From JACCTU01 sp963798985 (GTDB lineage: Bacteria > Actinomycetota > Thermoleophilia > Gaiellales > Gaiellaceae), in the NCBI GenBank assembly GCA_963798985.1, contig CAWCVL010000001.1, forward strand, positions 62,001-126,000: a stretch of DNA of 64,000 bases, given 5' to 3'. Made by a program: the position numbers and the translations under genes. Shown piece after piece: positions 1-8,642 of the stretch. A model generated the notes under the pieces. That model did no database searches and had not been told where the DNA came from. It was given only the letters and a program-made list of their open reading frames with translations. How positions within the stretch are numbered: position 1 is the stretch's first letter; each line of letters opens with the position of its first letter.

Positions 1-311
1 CGAACGCGATCCGCTACGCGGGGCCCGGCGCGCGCTGCCGGATCTCCGCGGAGGCCGGCGACGGCGACGTCGTCCTGACGGTCGCCGACGACGGGCAGGG
101 AGTCGGCCCGGGCGACCTGCCCCGGCTGTTCGAGCGCTTCTACCGCGCCGACCGTGCGCGCTCGTCGCGCGGCACCGGGCTCGGGCTCGCGATCGTCAAG
201 CACGTCGTGACCTCCGCGGGCGGGACGGTCGAAGCCACCAGCCCGCCGGCGAGGGGCCTCACGATCCGCTCGCGCTTTCCCGTCCCGACACTTGAGGTGC
301 GCGAGCGGTGA
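1..311 (+). CDS. Sensor histidine kinase, C-terminal ATPase part (5' truncated by window)
   Basis: This is the last 102 codons of a histidine kinase, read from base 3 to the TGA at 309-311. The HATPase_c boxes are all visible in order: N-box NAIRYAG, G1 VADDGQGV, F-box LFERFYRA and G2 GTGLGLAIVKH. Such a domain binds ATP and phosphorylates the kinase histidine. Its position two genes upstream of the pst phosphate transport operon, which is preceded by a PHO-box-like repeat, suggests a PhoR-type phosphate sensor. That role is inferred from context, because the sensing and HisKA parts lie outside the window. Confidence 0.85.
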   Translation, partial: NAIRYAGPGARCRISAEAGDGDVVLTVADDGQGVGPGDLPRLFERFYRADRARSSRGTGLGLAIVKHVVTSAGGTVEATSPPARGLTIRSRFPVPTLEVRER

Positions 312-377
312 ACGTGTGGTGAGAAGGCCGTGAACCCGGTGGCGCCGCCGGCCGTCGCTCCCCGATGCTGTGGACCG

Positions 378-1207
378 ATGCTCGCGCTCGTCGCCCACCG
401 GCGCACCGGCACGAACGCACTCCTCGCCGAGCGAGGCGCGACGATCGTCACGCCCCGGGCCGCGCTGAGGACGCTCGGGGCCCGGCGACGTCGCGCTCGG
501 CCCGGCTCGACGTCCGCCCGAGCCTCGACGGGATCGAGCCCGGGCTCTGGTCGCTGCGCCGGCTCGAGCGGCAGGGCGTCTCGGTGCTCAACCCGCCCGA
601 CGCGCTCGTCGCGATGCACGACAAGCTCGAGACGGCGCTCCGACTGCGGGCCGTCAACCTGCCGCACCCGCGCACGGCGTTCCTCCCCGCAGGCGCGAGC
701 CCGTCCGGGATCGAGCTGCCGGTCGTGATCAAGCCGCGCTTCGGCAGCTGGGGCCGCCACGTGCACCTCTGCACGACGAAGCGCTCGCTGCGGCGCTGCC
801 TGCAGCAGCTCCGCGACGAGCCGTGGTTCCGCGAGCAGGGCGCGATCGCCCAGGAGCTGATCGAGCCGACCGGCCGCGACCTGCGCATCCTCGTCGCGGC
901 GGGCGAGGTCGTGGGCGCGATCGCGCGGGTCGCTGCGAAAGGAGAGTGGCGCACCAACGTCGCGCTCGGGGGCACCCGGCACCCGGCGATCCCGGGTCGA
1001 CGCGCCAGATCGCTCGCGCTCGCCGCGGCGGCGGCCGTCGGTGCCGACCTCGTCGGCGTCGACCTCCTCCCGCGCGGTCGCTCGCACGTCGTCCTCGAGC
1101 TGAACGGCGCGGTCGACTTCACCCCCGAGTACGCGCTCGACGGGAACGACGTCTTCGCCCAGGCGCTGCTGGCGCTCGGAGCGCGCTCGCTCCCGCAAGC
1201 CGCCTAA
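378..1207 (+). CDS. RimK-like ATP-grasp ligase (frame interrupted twice near the N terminus)
   Basis: An ATP-grasp protein of about 276 residues. The motifs VVIKPRFGSWG (nucleotide-binding strand and loop), AQELIEPTGRDLRI and the metal-binding LELNGAVDF near the C terminus place it in the RimK/LysX group, which joins an amino group to a carboxylate using ATP. The substrate cannot be read. The N terminus starts well at ATG 378 (MLALVAHRRTG) but is in a different frame from the rest. One extra base in the G run at 477-480 and another in the C run at 501-503 restore a continuous protein through LARLDVRPSLDG. It lies between the kinase and pstS, so it may belong to the phosphate regulon. Confidence 0.7.
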
Positions 1208-1211
1208 GGTC

Positions 1212-1244
1212 GTTACCAGATCGTCACCAGACGTTGACCGCCCC
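1212..1244 (+). promoter_or_regulatory. PHO-box-like direct repeat upstream of pstS
   Basis: Three units at an exact 11-base spacing: GTTACCAGATC (1212), GTCACCAGACG (1223) and TTGACCGCCCC (1234). The T-N-ACC core falls at 1213-1217, 1224-1228 and 1235-1239. Streptomyces PhoP is known to bind 11-base direct repeats with a similar GTTCACC core. The repeat ends about 70 bases before the pstS start codon, so it is a good candidate PhoP operator for the pst operon. Binding is inferred. Confidence 0.6.
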
Positions 1245-1312
1245 TCGACCCACCGCACCAACCGGGGTCCGGACAATTCACGGCAGCCCAGCAACGAAAG
1301 GATCCTCTTCGC

Positions 1313-2266
1313 ATGCGCGCACTCGGTTTCACCATGGTCCTGCTCGCCCTCGTCGCCGCCGGGTGCGGCAGCGACCGCGACAACAGCTCGGCCGACACCG
1401 GCCCGGCCGCGACCAGCGACCTCTCCGGCCGGATCCAGGCGGACGGCTCGAGCACCGTTGGCCCGTACGCGACCGCCGCGGCAGAGCGGTTCCAGGCGGA
1501 GAACCCCGACGTCCAGATCACCGTCGGCGTCTCCGGCACCGGCGGCGGCTTCGAGCGCTTCTGCGCCGGAGAGACCGATCTCTCGAACGCTTCCCGCGCG
1601 ATCAAGGACGAGGAGAAGCAACTGTGCGCTGACAAGGGGATCGAGTTCGTGGAGTTCCAGGTCGCGAACGACGCGCTCACGGTGGTCGTGAACCCGGAGA
1701 ACGACTGGGTGGACTGCCTCACCGTCGAGCAGCTGAAGAAGATCTGGGACCAGGGCTCCAAGGTGAAGTCGTGGAGCGACGTCGATCCCTCGTTCCCCGA
1801 CGAGTCGATGAAGCTGTACGGCGCCGGCACGGACTCCGGAACGTTCGACTACTTCACCGACGCGATCAACGGTGAGGAGGGCCGGAGCCGCTCCGACTAT
1901 TCGGCGACGGAAGACGACAACGTGACCGTGCAGGGCGTGTCCGGCGACAAGGGCGCGCTCGGCTACTTCGGGCTGTCGTACTACGAGCAGAACAAGGACA
2001 CGCTGAAGGCGCTCGAGATCGACGGCGGCGACGGCTGCGTGGCACCGAACGTGGAGAACGCCCAGAACGGGACGTACAAGCCGCTCTCACGCCCGCTGTT
2101 CATCTACGCCAAGAAGGAGTCGTTCGCGCGACCTGAGGTGCACGCGTTCATCCAGTACATGCTGGACAACGAGCAGGCGATCGCAGAGGCTTCGCAGTTC
2201 GTGCCCTTGACCGACGAGCAACTGGCGAAGGCGAAGGCCGACCTCGAGGCGGCGACCGCGGGTTGA
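1313..2266 (+). CDS. pstS: Phosphate ABC transporter substrate-binding lipoprotein
   Basis: A 317-residue periplasmic-type phosphate-binding protein. It begins with a lipoprotein signal (MRALGF.. hydrophobic run, lipobox VAAGC, Cys at about 19) and is therefore expected on the outer face of the membrane. The phosphate-binding loops typical of PstS are present: DGSSTVGP near residue 45, GTGGGFERFCAGETDLSNAS near 80, and GTDSGTFDYF near 170. An AAAGGA-like ribosome site precedes ATG 1313. It is the first gene of pstSCAB-phoU, behind the PHO-box-like repeat, so it is likely induced by phosphate starvation. The reading frame is intact, and its stop overlaps the pstC start. Confidence 0.95.
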   Translation: MRALGFTMVLLALVAAGCGSDRDNSSADTGPAATSDLSGRIQADGSSTVGPYATAAAERFQAENPDVQITVGVSGTGGGFERFCAGETDLSNASRAIKDEEKQLCADKGIEFVEFQVANDALTVVVNPENDWVDCLTVEQLKKIWDQGSKVKSWSDVDPSFPDESMKLYGAGTDSGTFDYFTDAINGEEGRSRSDYSATEDDNVTVQGVSGDKGALGYFGLSYYEQNKDTLKALEIDGGDGCVAPNVENAQNGTYKPLSRPLFIYAKKESFARPEVHAFIQYMLDNEQAIAEASQFVPLTDEQLAKAKADLEAATAG

Positions 2267-3187
2267 CCGTCCGCGCGGAGGCAGGCCCGGCGCGGCTGCA
2301 GGGGAGTCGAGTCCGGTACGGGGAGCTCCTGATCAAGGGGCTCCTCGGCTTCTGCGCGCTCATCTCGGTCGCGACGACGATCGGGATCATCGCCGCGCTG
2401 TTCATCCCGGCGTTCGAGTTCTTCCAGGAGGTCTCGATCGTCGACTTCTTGACGGGGACGGAGTGGGCGCCGCTCTTCGAGCCGGCGCTGTTCGGCGTCA
2501 TCCCGCTCGTCGTCGGAACGCATCTCGGTGACGTTCTGGGCGGTGCTGATCGCGATTCCCTTCGGGCTCGGGTCGGCGATCTACCTCAGCGAGTACGCGA
2601 GTAGGCGCACACGCAGCGTCTTGAAGCCCATGCTCGAACTGCTCGCCGGGATCCCGACGATCGTCTACGGGTACTTCGCCCTGACGTTCTTCACGCCGCT
2701 GCTGCGTGACGTGGGAATCGGCGTGGACATCTTCAACGTGCTCTCCGCCGGCCTCGTGATGGGCGTGATGATTCTGCCGGTGGTCGCCTCGCTCTCGGAG
2801 GACGCGATGGCCGCGGTTCCCCACGACCTTCGCGACGGCGCATTCGCTCTCGGCGCGACCCGGCGGGAGGTGGCGACCCGCATCGTGGTGCCGGCGGCGA
2901 TCTCCGGAGTCACCGCGTCGTTCGTGCTCGGCATCTCCCGCGCGGTCGGGGAGACGATGATCGTGCTCGTCGCGGCCGGCCAACAGCCGAACCTCACCTT
3001 CGATCCGCGCGCGGCCGTCGAGACGATGTCTGCGTTCATCGCCGCGACCGGGGCGGGCGACGTGCCAACCGGGTCGGTGGAGTACAAGACGATCTTCGCG
3101 GTCGGCGCAACGCTGTTCGTGATGACGCTGATCCTGAACGTGATCTCGATCAGGCTCGTGGAGCGGTTCCGGGAGGAGTACGAGTGA
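2263..3187 (+). CDS. pstC: Phosphate ABC transporter permease PstC (one frame break)
   Basis: Inner-membrane permease of the Pst transporter, about 307 residues when joined. The TTG start at 2263 overlaps the pstS stop (TTGA). The first 85 residues hold one membrane helix and the FGVIPLVVGT segment. The frame then moves by one base near 2519-2527, where one surplus base turns TISVTFWAVL into garbage. The second part is normal: SAIYLSEYAS, GIPTIVYGYFA, and the EAA-loop region with ALGATRREV followed by SRAVGETMIV. No other irregularity is seen. A sequencing insertion is the simplest explanation, because pstA and pstB downstream are intact and translationally coupled. Confidence 0.88.
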
Positions 3188-4047
3188 CGACCGTGAACCT
3201 GAAGCGCCGCGGGCGGGACATCAAGGGCGCGGTGTTCAAAGCCGTCCTGCTCCTCTCGCTGATCGTGGGCTTCGCCACGCTGGTGACGCTGCTCGTCGAC
3301 GTCTTCCGGAAGGGCTGGCCGTACGTCGACAAGACGCTCTTCACGAACCCACCGTCGATCGACCCGGCGATCGCGGGCGCGAAGCCTGCGATCCTGGCGA
3401 CGATCTACCTCGGCATCATGGTGATCCTCTTCACCGTGCCGATCGGCGTCGGAACGGCGATCTACCTCGAGGAGTACGCGGATCGAAAGCGCTGGTACAA
3501 CCGGCTGCTCGAGCTGAACATCCAGAACCTCGCGGCCGTCCCCTCGATCGTCTACGGGATCCTCGGCCTCGCGTTCGTCGTGCGAGGGATCGGGCTCGGC
3601 CAGGTGCTGCTCGCCGGCGCGCTGATCCTGACGCTGCTCGTCCTGCCGAACATGATCATCGCGTCGCGCGAGGCACTCCGAGCCGTGCCCGACACGATCC
3701 GACAGGGTGGCTACGCGCTCGGCGCGACCCAGTGGCAGGTGACGTCGCGGCAGGTGCTCCCGGCCGCGCTCCCGGGGATCGCGACCGGCTCGATCCTCTC
3801 GGTGTCGCGTGGCATCGGCGAGACTGCGCCGCTGATCTTGGTCGGCGCGGTGACGTACGTCGCCTTCGACCCGACGATCCTCGGGCCGTTCACGGCGCTG
3901 CCGATCCAGATCTACCAGTGGGTGCGACTCCCACAGGAGGAGTTCCGCTCGCTCGCCGCGGCTGCGATTATCGTGCTGCTCGGCATCCTGCTGACTCTCA
4001 ACGCCGTCGCCATCTGGCTCCGGAACCGCTACCAGAGGAGGTGGTGA
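3184..4047 (+). CDS. pstA: Phosphate ABC transporter permease PstA
   Basis: A 287-residue membrane permease that pairs with PstC. The GTG start at 3184 overlaps the pstC stop (GTGA). About six membrane segments are visible. The permease signature matches PstA: AIYLEEYADR near residue 95, NLAAVPSIVYGILG near 115, ALGATQWQVTSRQVLPAALPG near 180 and SRGIGETAPLIL near 210. The last base of its TGA is the first base of the pstB ATG, so the genes are tightly coupled. The protein is full length and undamaged. Confidence 0.94.
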   Translation: MTTVNLKRRGRDIKGAVFKAVLLLSLIVGFATLVTLLVDVFRKGWPYVDKTLFTNPPSIDPAIAGAKPAILATIYLGIMVILFTVPIGVGTAIYLEEYADRKRWYNRLLELNIQNLAAVPSIVYGILGLAFVVRGIGLGQVLLAGALILTLLVLPNMIIASREALRAVPDTIRQGGYALGATQWQVTSRQVLPAALPGIATGSILSVSRGIGETAPLILVGAVTYVAFDPTILGPFTALPIQIYQWVRLPQEEFRSLAAAAIIVLLGILLTLNAVAIWLRNRYQRRW

Positions 4048-4895
4048 TGAGCGTGACCGACACGAACCGAACCTTGAAGATCGCCGAAGACCTCACTCGC
4101 ACGCCCGCCCTGCAGCACAAGGACGTCGTCTTCGACGTGCAGGGCGTCGGCGTGTCCTACGACGGCAACCTCGCCGTGCAGGAAATCACGCTTCCGATCT
4201 ACAGCAACGAGGTGACGGCGATCATCGGGCCGTCGGGCTGCGGAAAGAGCACGTTCATCCGCGTCTTCAACCACATGAACGCGCTGATCCCCGGCGCGAA
4301 GGTGCACGGCAAGGTGCTCTACCACGGTGAGGACCTCTACGGCAAGGGCGTCGATCCGGTCGAGGTGCGAAAGCAGATCGGGATGGTGTTCCAGAAGCCG
4401 AACCCCTTCCCGAAGACGATCTTCGACAACGTCGCGTTCGGGCCCCGCGTGCTCGGGTGGAGGAAGGGGCTCGACGAGCGCGTCGAGCAGGCGCTCCGCC
4501 GAGCGGCGCTCTGGGACGAGGTCAAGGACCGGTTGAAGAAGAGCGCACTCGGGCTCTCGGGTGGCCAGCAGCAGCGCCTCTGCATCGCGCGTGCGCTCGC
4601 GACCGAGCCCGAGGTGATCCTGATGGACGAGCCGGCGTCTGCGCTCGACCCGATCGCGACGACGCGGATCGAAGACCTCATGCACGAGCTCAAGAAGGAC
4701 TTCACGATCCTGATCGTCACGCACAACATGCAGCAGGCCGCGCGCGTCGCCGACATGACGGCGTTCTTCTCCGTCAACATCGCGCCCGAGGGGGATCGCA
4801 CCGGGATCCTCGTCGAGTACGACGAGACGTCGAAGATCTTCACTCAGCCGAGCGACAAGCGGACAGAGGACTACGTGACGGGGAGGTTCGGATGA
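4047..4895 (+). CDS. pstB: Phosphate ABC transporter ATP-binding protein
   Basis: A 282-residue ATPase that powers phosphate import. It shows Walker A GPSGCGKST, the Q-loop MVFQKPNPFP typical of PstB, the ABC signature LSGGQQQRL, Walker B VILMDEPASALDP and the switch histidine in IVTHNMQQA. Its start ATG 4047 overlaps the pstA stop. About 35 residues precede the usual PstB beginning (VFDVQGVGVSYDG), a modest N-terminal extension. The end overlaps the phoU start by four bases (ATGA). Confidence 0.95.
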   Translation: MSVTDTNRTLKIAEDLTRTPALQHKDVVFDVQGVGVSYDGNLAVQEITLPIYSNEVTAIIGPSGCGKSTFIRVFNHMNALIPGAKVHGKVLYHGEDLYGKGVDPVEVRKQIGMVFQKPNPFPKTIFDNVAFGPRVLGWRKGLDERVEQALRRAALWDEVKDRLKKSALGLSGGQQQRLCIARALATEPEVILMDEPASALDPIATTRIEDLMHELKKDFTILIVTHNMQQAARVADMTAFFSVNIAPEGDRTGILVEYDETSKIFTQPSDKRTEDYVTGRFG

Positions 4896-5561
4896 GGGTC
4901 GGCTTCCAGGAAGATCTCGACCAGCTCGAAGCGTCGATCCACGAGGAGGGGACGCTCGCGCTGCGCTCGCTGCGTGGAGCCCTCAACGCGTTGGTGCAAC
5001 AGGACGGGGAGCTCGCCGACGAGGTGATCGCCTTCGACGACGAGATCGACTCGCGCTACCTCGCGGTCGAGGAGGGCATCCAGGACCTGCTCGCACGACA
5101 GACGCCGGTCGCGTCCGATCTCCGGCTCGTGCTGTCGATGCTCCACGTCAACCTGCACCTCGAGCGGATCGGCGACTACTGCGTGACGATCGCGAAGCTC
5201 GTCAAGCTCGCGCCGCCCGGTTGCGCCGGACCGGATGTTCGTCGACGCGTTCGAGGAGATGGGCGCGCGCGCAGAGGAGATGATCCGCGTCGCACTCGAC
5301 TCCTTCTCGTCCCGAAACCTCGAGCAGGCCGAGACGCTCGTCGACCTCGACGAGTTGATCGACCGGACGAACCGGCGCTTCGTCCAGCAGGTGCTCTCGT
5401 TCGGGCGCGACCCGAAGCTGCACGAGTGGGGCCTGCGGATGATCATCGTCTCGCGCTGCTTCGAGCGGATCGGCGACCACGCGGTCGACATCGGCGAGCG
5501 GACGGCGTACCTCGTCTCCGGCGAGTTCCGCGAGTTCACGGACGCCTCCCACTCCGACTAG
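4892..5561 (+). CDS. phoU: Phosphate-signalling protein PhoU (one frame break)
   Basis: PhoU links the Pst transporter to the PhoR kinase and represses the regulon when phosphate is plentiful. The joined product of about 222 residues matches the usual length and has the two PhoU helical repeats. Each carries a metal-binding-type motif, HLERIGDYC in the first and CFERIGDHAVDIGE in the second. The frame shifts by one surplus base between about 5215 and 5234, at the junction between the repeats. The gene ends TAG at 5559-5561. Repeat element A starts at 5563. Confidence 0.88.
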
Positions 5562-5562
5562 C

Positions 5563-5650
5563 TGCGCAAGTCGCGAATCCGCTCGCGCGGATCCGCGCCG
5601 CGCTAAGACCCCTAAAGGCGGCCGCTTTCGCGGCCGCTGTCGCAGCGACT
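5563..5650 (+). repeat. Dispersed hairpin element, copy A (downstream of phoU)
   Basis: It begins with TGCGCAAGTCGCG one base after the phoU stop. It continues with a hairpin (ATCCGC, loop TCGC, GCGGAT), then AAGACCCCTAAAGGC at 5605-5619, then a second perfect 8-bp hairpin, GCGGCCGC twice around a TTTC loop (5618-5637), and ends about GTCGCAGCGAC. Copies B (45612-45692) and C (46039-46096, reverse strand) share the same order of parts. It may act as a transcription terminator or be a REP-like element. No long T run follows the hairpins. Confidence 0.75.
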
Positions 5651-5665
5651 TCCATCATGCGTCCA

Positions 5666-5695
5666 ACCGTACGGTCGCTATATTCTCTGTAGCGA
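5666..5695 (+). promoter_or_regulatory. Putative promoter/operator of the HxlR gene
   Basis: A perfect 10-base palindrome ACCGTACGGT (5666-5675) abuts an inverted repeat TCGCTA/TAGCGA (5675-5680 and 5690-5695) that encloses a -10-like TATATT (5679-5684). The ATG of the regulator follows at 5695 or 5704, leaving almost no leader. HxlR proteins often bind palindromes in their own promoters, so autoregulation is plausible. This is inferred from sequence only. Confidence 0.4.
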
Positions 5696-6027
5696 TGCGC
5701 ACGATGAACCCGATCCACGAGACGACGTCGTGCGCTGTGGCGGCCTGCACCGAGATCCTCGGCGCAAAGTGGACGGCGCTCCTCGTCCACGACCTCTCGG
5801 AGGGCGCACGGCGGTTCACCGAGCTCGAGGCGGCCTGCCCAGGGATCTCCCCGCGGACGCTCTCGGAGCGGCTGCGTGCGCTCGAGGAAGGCGGGATCCT
5901 GCTCCGCACGAGCTATCCAGAGCGCCCGCCGCGCGTCGAGTACGAGCTCACCGAGAAGGGCCGAGGCCTGCTCCCGGTGATCGACGAGATGCGCCGCTAC
6001 GGGCACGCCTGGCTCGTCGACTGCTGA
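5695..6027 (+). CDS. HxlR-family winged-helix transcriptional regulator
   Basis: A 110-residue DNA-binding protein. It has the HxlR layout: a conserved cysteine at residue 13 (TTSCAVAACTEILGAKWT), the recognition region PGISPRTLSERLRALEEGGIL, and the wing RPPRVEYELTEKGRGLLPV. Members sense thiol-reactive compounds or other small molecules and act as dimers. Either ATG 5695 or ATG 5704 (MNPIHE) could be the start; both follow a TATATT box at near-leaderless distance. Its target is unknown. The neighbouring peptidase gene is convergent, six bases away. Confidence 0.85.
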   Translation: MRTMNPIHETTSCAVAACTEILGAKWTALLVHDLSEGARRFTELEAACPGISPRTLSERLRALEEGGILLRTSYPERPPRVEYELTEKGRGLLPVIDEMRRYGHAWLVDC

Positions 6028-6033
6028 CGCGAG

Positions 6034-7374
6034 CTAGCCGGAGCGCGGAAGGTCGGCGAACGCGAGGTAGAGCTCGCGCGCGGCGTCGTACGCCTTCGTC
6101 AGGTACTCGACCGGAAGCTTCTCGTTCGGCGAGTGAACGCTCGACTCGGGTAGCGCGACGCCGGTCAGGACGACAGGCATCCCGCGCTCGGTCACCGCGG
6201 CCATGATCGGGAGCGTGCCGCCGCCGCGCACGAGCAGCGGCTCGCGACCGAAGACCTTCTCGAACGCCTTCGACCCGAGCTGGATCGCGGCCGACTTGGG
6301 GTCGACGACCGACGCCGGCGTTCCCTTGTCGAACCGGAGGTCGACCTCGGCGCCCTCGGGCGCCGCCTCGTGGACGAGCTGCTCGACGGCCTTGCGAATC
6401 GTCTCGACGTCCTGACCGGGTGCGAGGCGGACGGTGAAGTTCGCCTGCGCCGACGTGACGGTCGTCGTGTTCTTCAGCCCCGGCTTGCCGCCGAGGATCC
6501 CGTTCACGTCGACGGACGACTCGGCGGTCGTGCGGAGCCAGAACTCGTCGGCGGCGCGCTCGTCGTACGGGCTCGCGCCCGCTTCGCCGAGCATCTCCGC
6601 TCCGCTCGGGATCGCGTTCCAGCTCTCCTGCTCCTCGGGCGACGCCGGGATGATCCCCTGTCGCAGCGGCTCGGGGAGCCGCCCGTCGCGGGGCATGATC
6701 CCGCCGAGCGCCTGCATCAGCGCGTGGATCGCGTTCAGCGCCGCGTTCCCGTACATGCCCGGAGTGCAGGTCGCGCGCGCCGGTCTTCACCGTCAGGTCG
6801 AATGCGACGAGCCCTCGCGTGCCGGTGCAGAACTGCGGGACGTCGCGGCGCTCCATTCCGCCGTCGAAGATCACGCACACGTCGGCCCCACGCTCGTCGG
6901 CGTTGACCCAGTCGACGATCGACATACCGCCGATCTCCTCTTCGCCGTCGGAGGCGACGCGGATGTTCACGGGCAGCGCGCCTTCGTCGGCGAGGTCGAC
7001 CGCGGCTCGCAAGATCGAATACAGCTGACCCTTGTCGTCCGCCACACCGCGCGCGAAGAGCCAGTCGTCCTTGACCGTCGGCTCGAAGGGGTCGGTGTCC
7101 CAGAGGTCGATCGGGGCAGGCGGCTGCACGTCGAAGTGGCCGTAGACGAGCACGGTCGGCGCGTTGCCGCGGATCGTGTCGACGCGGGAATCTCGCCGAT
7201 CACCATCGGCTGCGCGTCCGTCTCGACGAGCTCCGCGTCGCCGCCCTTGGCGGAGCGCACGAGGTCGCGCACCCACTCGCCCGCTCGCCGGACGTCCGCG
7301 GCATGGTTCGGGTCCGCGCTGACGCTCGGGATCCGGAGCAGGTCGTAGAGCTCTTCGAGGTGCGTCGCGTTCAC
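6034..7374 (-). CDS. M20-family metallodipeptidase (two frame breaks)
   Basis: A peptidase or deacylase of about 446 residues in the ArgE/DapE/CPG2 family. The di-zinc ligands are visible across the breaks: GHFDVQPP (His/Asp), ARGVADDKGQ (bridging Asp) and DGEEEIGG (Glu pair). The dimerisation domain (DLHSG, then MYGNAALNAIHAL) and the C-terminal zinc ligand region ESSVHSPNEKLPV are also seen. It starts at GTG 7374. The frame loses one base near 7190 and gains one near 6759. The upstream sigma factor gene ends 12 bases before this start on the same strand, so co-transcription is possible. Confidence 0.85.
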
Positions 7375-7386
7375 GGACGCGAGAGT

Positions 7387-8476
7387 TTACGCAGCTGCGT
7401 CGCGGAGCGTCTGGCTGTCCGACAGCGCGCGGAGCTTCTTCAGGCTCTGGTTCTCGATCTGGCGGATCCGCTCACGCGTGACTTTGAACGTGCGGCCGAC
7501 CTCGTCGAGCGTGCGCGGCGGCTTGCCGTCCAAGCCCGTAGCGGAGCTCGAGCACCGCGCGCTCGCGGGGCGAGAGCGACTCGAGGACCTTCCGGAGCGC
7601 CTCCTTGCGAAGCGTCGTCTCGGCCTCCTCCTCGGGCATCGGAGCCGTGTCGTCCGTGAGGAAGTGGCCGAACTCCGACTCCTCCTCATCGCCGACGGGC
7701 TTCTCGAGGGAGACCGGGGTTTGCGCGCTCCGGCGGATCTGCTCGACCTCGTCCGTCGTCAGCTCGAGCTCCTTGCCGATCTCGAACGACATCGGCTCGC
7801 GTCCGAGCTCGGCGCGCAGCTTGCGCTCGGCGCGTGCGATCTTGTTCAGCTTCTCGACGACGTGCACCGGCATGCGGATCGTCCGCGCCTTGTCGGCGAG
7901 CGCGCGTGCGACGGCCTGGCGAATCCACCAGGTCGCGTACGTCGAGAACTTGAAGCCCTTGCGGTAGTCGAACTTCTCGGCGGCACGCACGAGGCCGATC
8001 GTCCCCTCCTGGATCAGATCGAGGAACGGCAGCCCCTGGTTGCGGTAGCGCTTCGCGATCGAGACGACGAGGCGCAGGTTCGCCTCGACCATCTCCTGCT
8101 TCGCGCCGTGGTCGCCGCGCTCGATGCGCTTCGCGAGCTCGACCTCCTGCGCGGCGGTGAGCAGGTCGACCTTGCCGATGTCCTTCAGGAAGAGCTGGAG
8201 CGAGTCGGTCGAGACTTCGCGCTCGACCGGCGCGGCAACCTCTTCCTCCTCGACGACGACCTCGACCACCGAGATCTCGAGCGACTCGAGCGTGTCGTAG
8301 AACGAGTCGAGCACGCCGGCCTCGAGGTCGAGCTCGACGAGCGCGAGCGCGATCTCCTCCGCCGTGAGCGAGCCGGCCGCCTTGCCTGCCTCCAGCAGTG
8401 CCTTCGCCTCGTCCGTGGCGAGCATCGCCTCGACGTTCAGCTCCGTCCCCGGAATCACCACCGTCGCTTCGCTCAC
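7387..8476 (-). CDS. sigA: Primary RNA polymerase sigma-70 factor (one frame break near the C terminus)
   Basis: Group 1/2 sigma factor of about 362 residues that directs RNA polymerase to -10/-35 promoters. Region 1.2 (TDSLQLFLKDIGKVDLLT), region 2 (NLRLVVSIAKRYRNQGLPFLDLIQEG, FSTYATWWIRQAVARA), region 3 and region 4 (LSPRERAVLELRYGL; EVGRTFKVTRERIRQIE) are all present. The GTG start at 8476 is chosen because GGAGGGGGAAC stands directly before it and MSEATVV fits family N termini. One extra base at about 7530-7531 (GLD becomes GLG) throws region 4.2 out of frame. An essential gene is unlikely to be truly broken here. The short N terminus lacks the long lysine-rich extension of some actinobacterial SigA proteins. 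Confidence 0.9.
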
Positions 8477-8642
8477 GTTCCCCCTCCAAGGCCCGTGCTG
8501 CATGACACCCACCCTCACCCTCACCATACGGCCGCGTCGGACAGAGTCAATGTCCTCGGTGGCGGCGGAAGTGTGCCTGAGGCCACGGACGGCCGCCATA
8601 GGCCGTTCGGCTCATCTTTTCTCAACTCCAAGTCCCATTGCC

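Noticed and set aside
140..1621. Long minus-strand open frame opposite the ATP-grasp and pstS genes
   Set aside because: Arg/Ala-rich with no motif; it is the antisense shadow of clear plus-strand genes in GC-rich DNA.
7387..8476. Programmed frameshifting in the sigma factor
   Set aside because: No slippery heptamer or downstream structure is evident, and the same kind of break occurs in about twenty unrelated genes.
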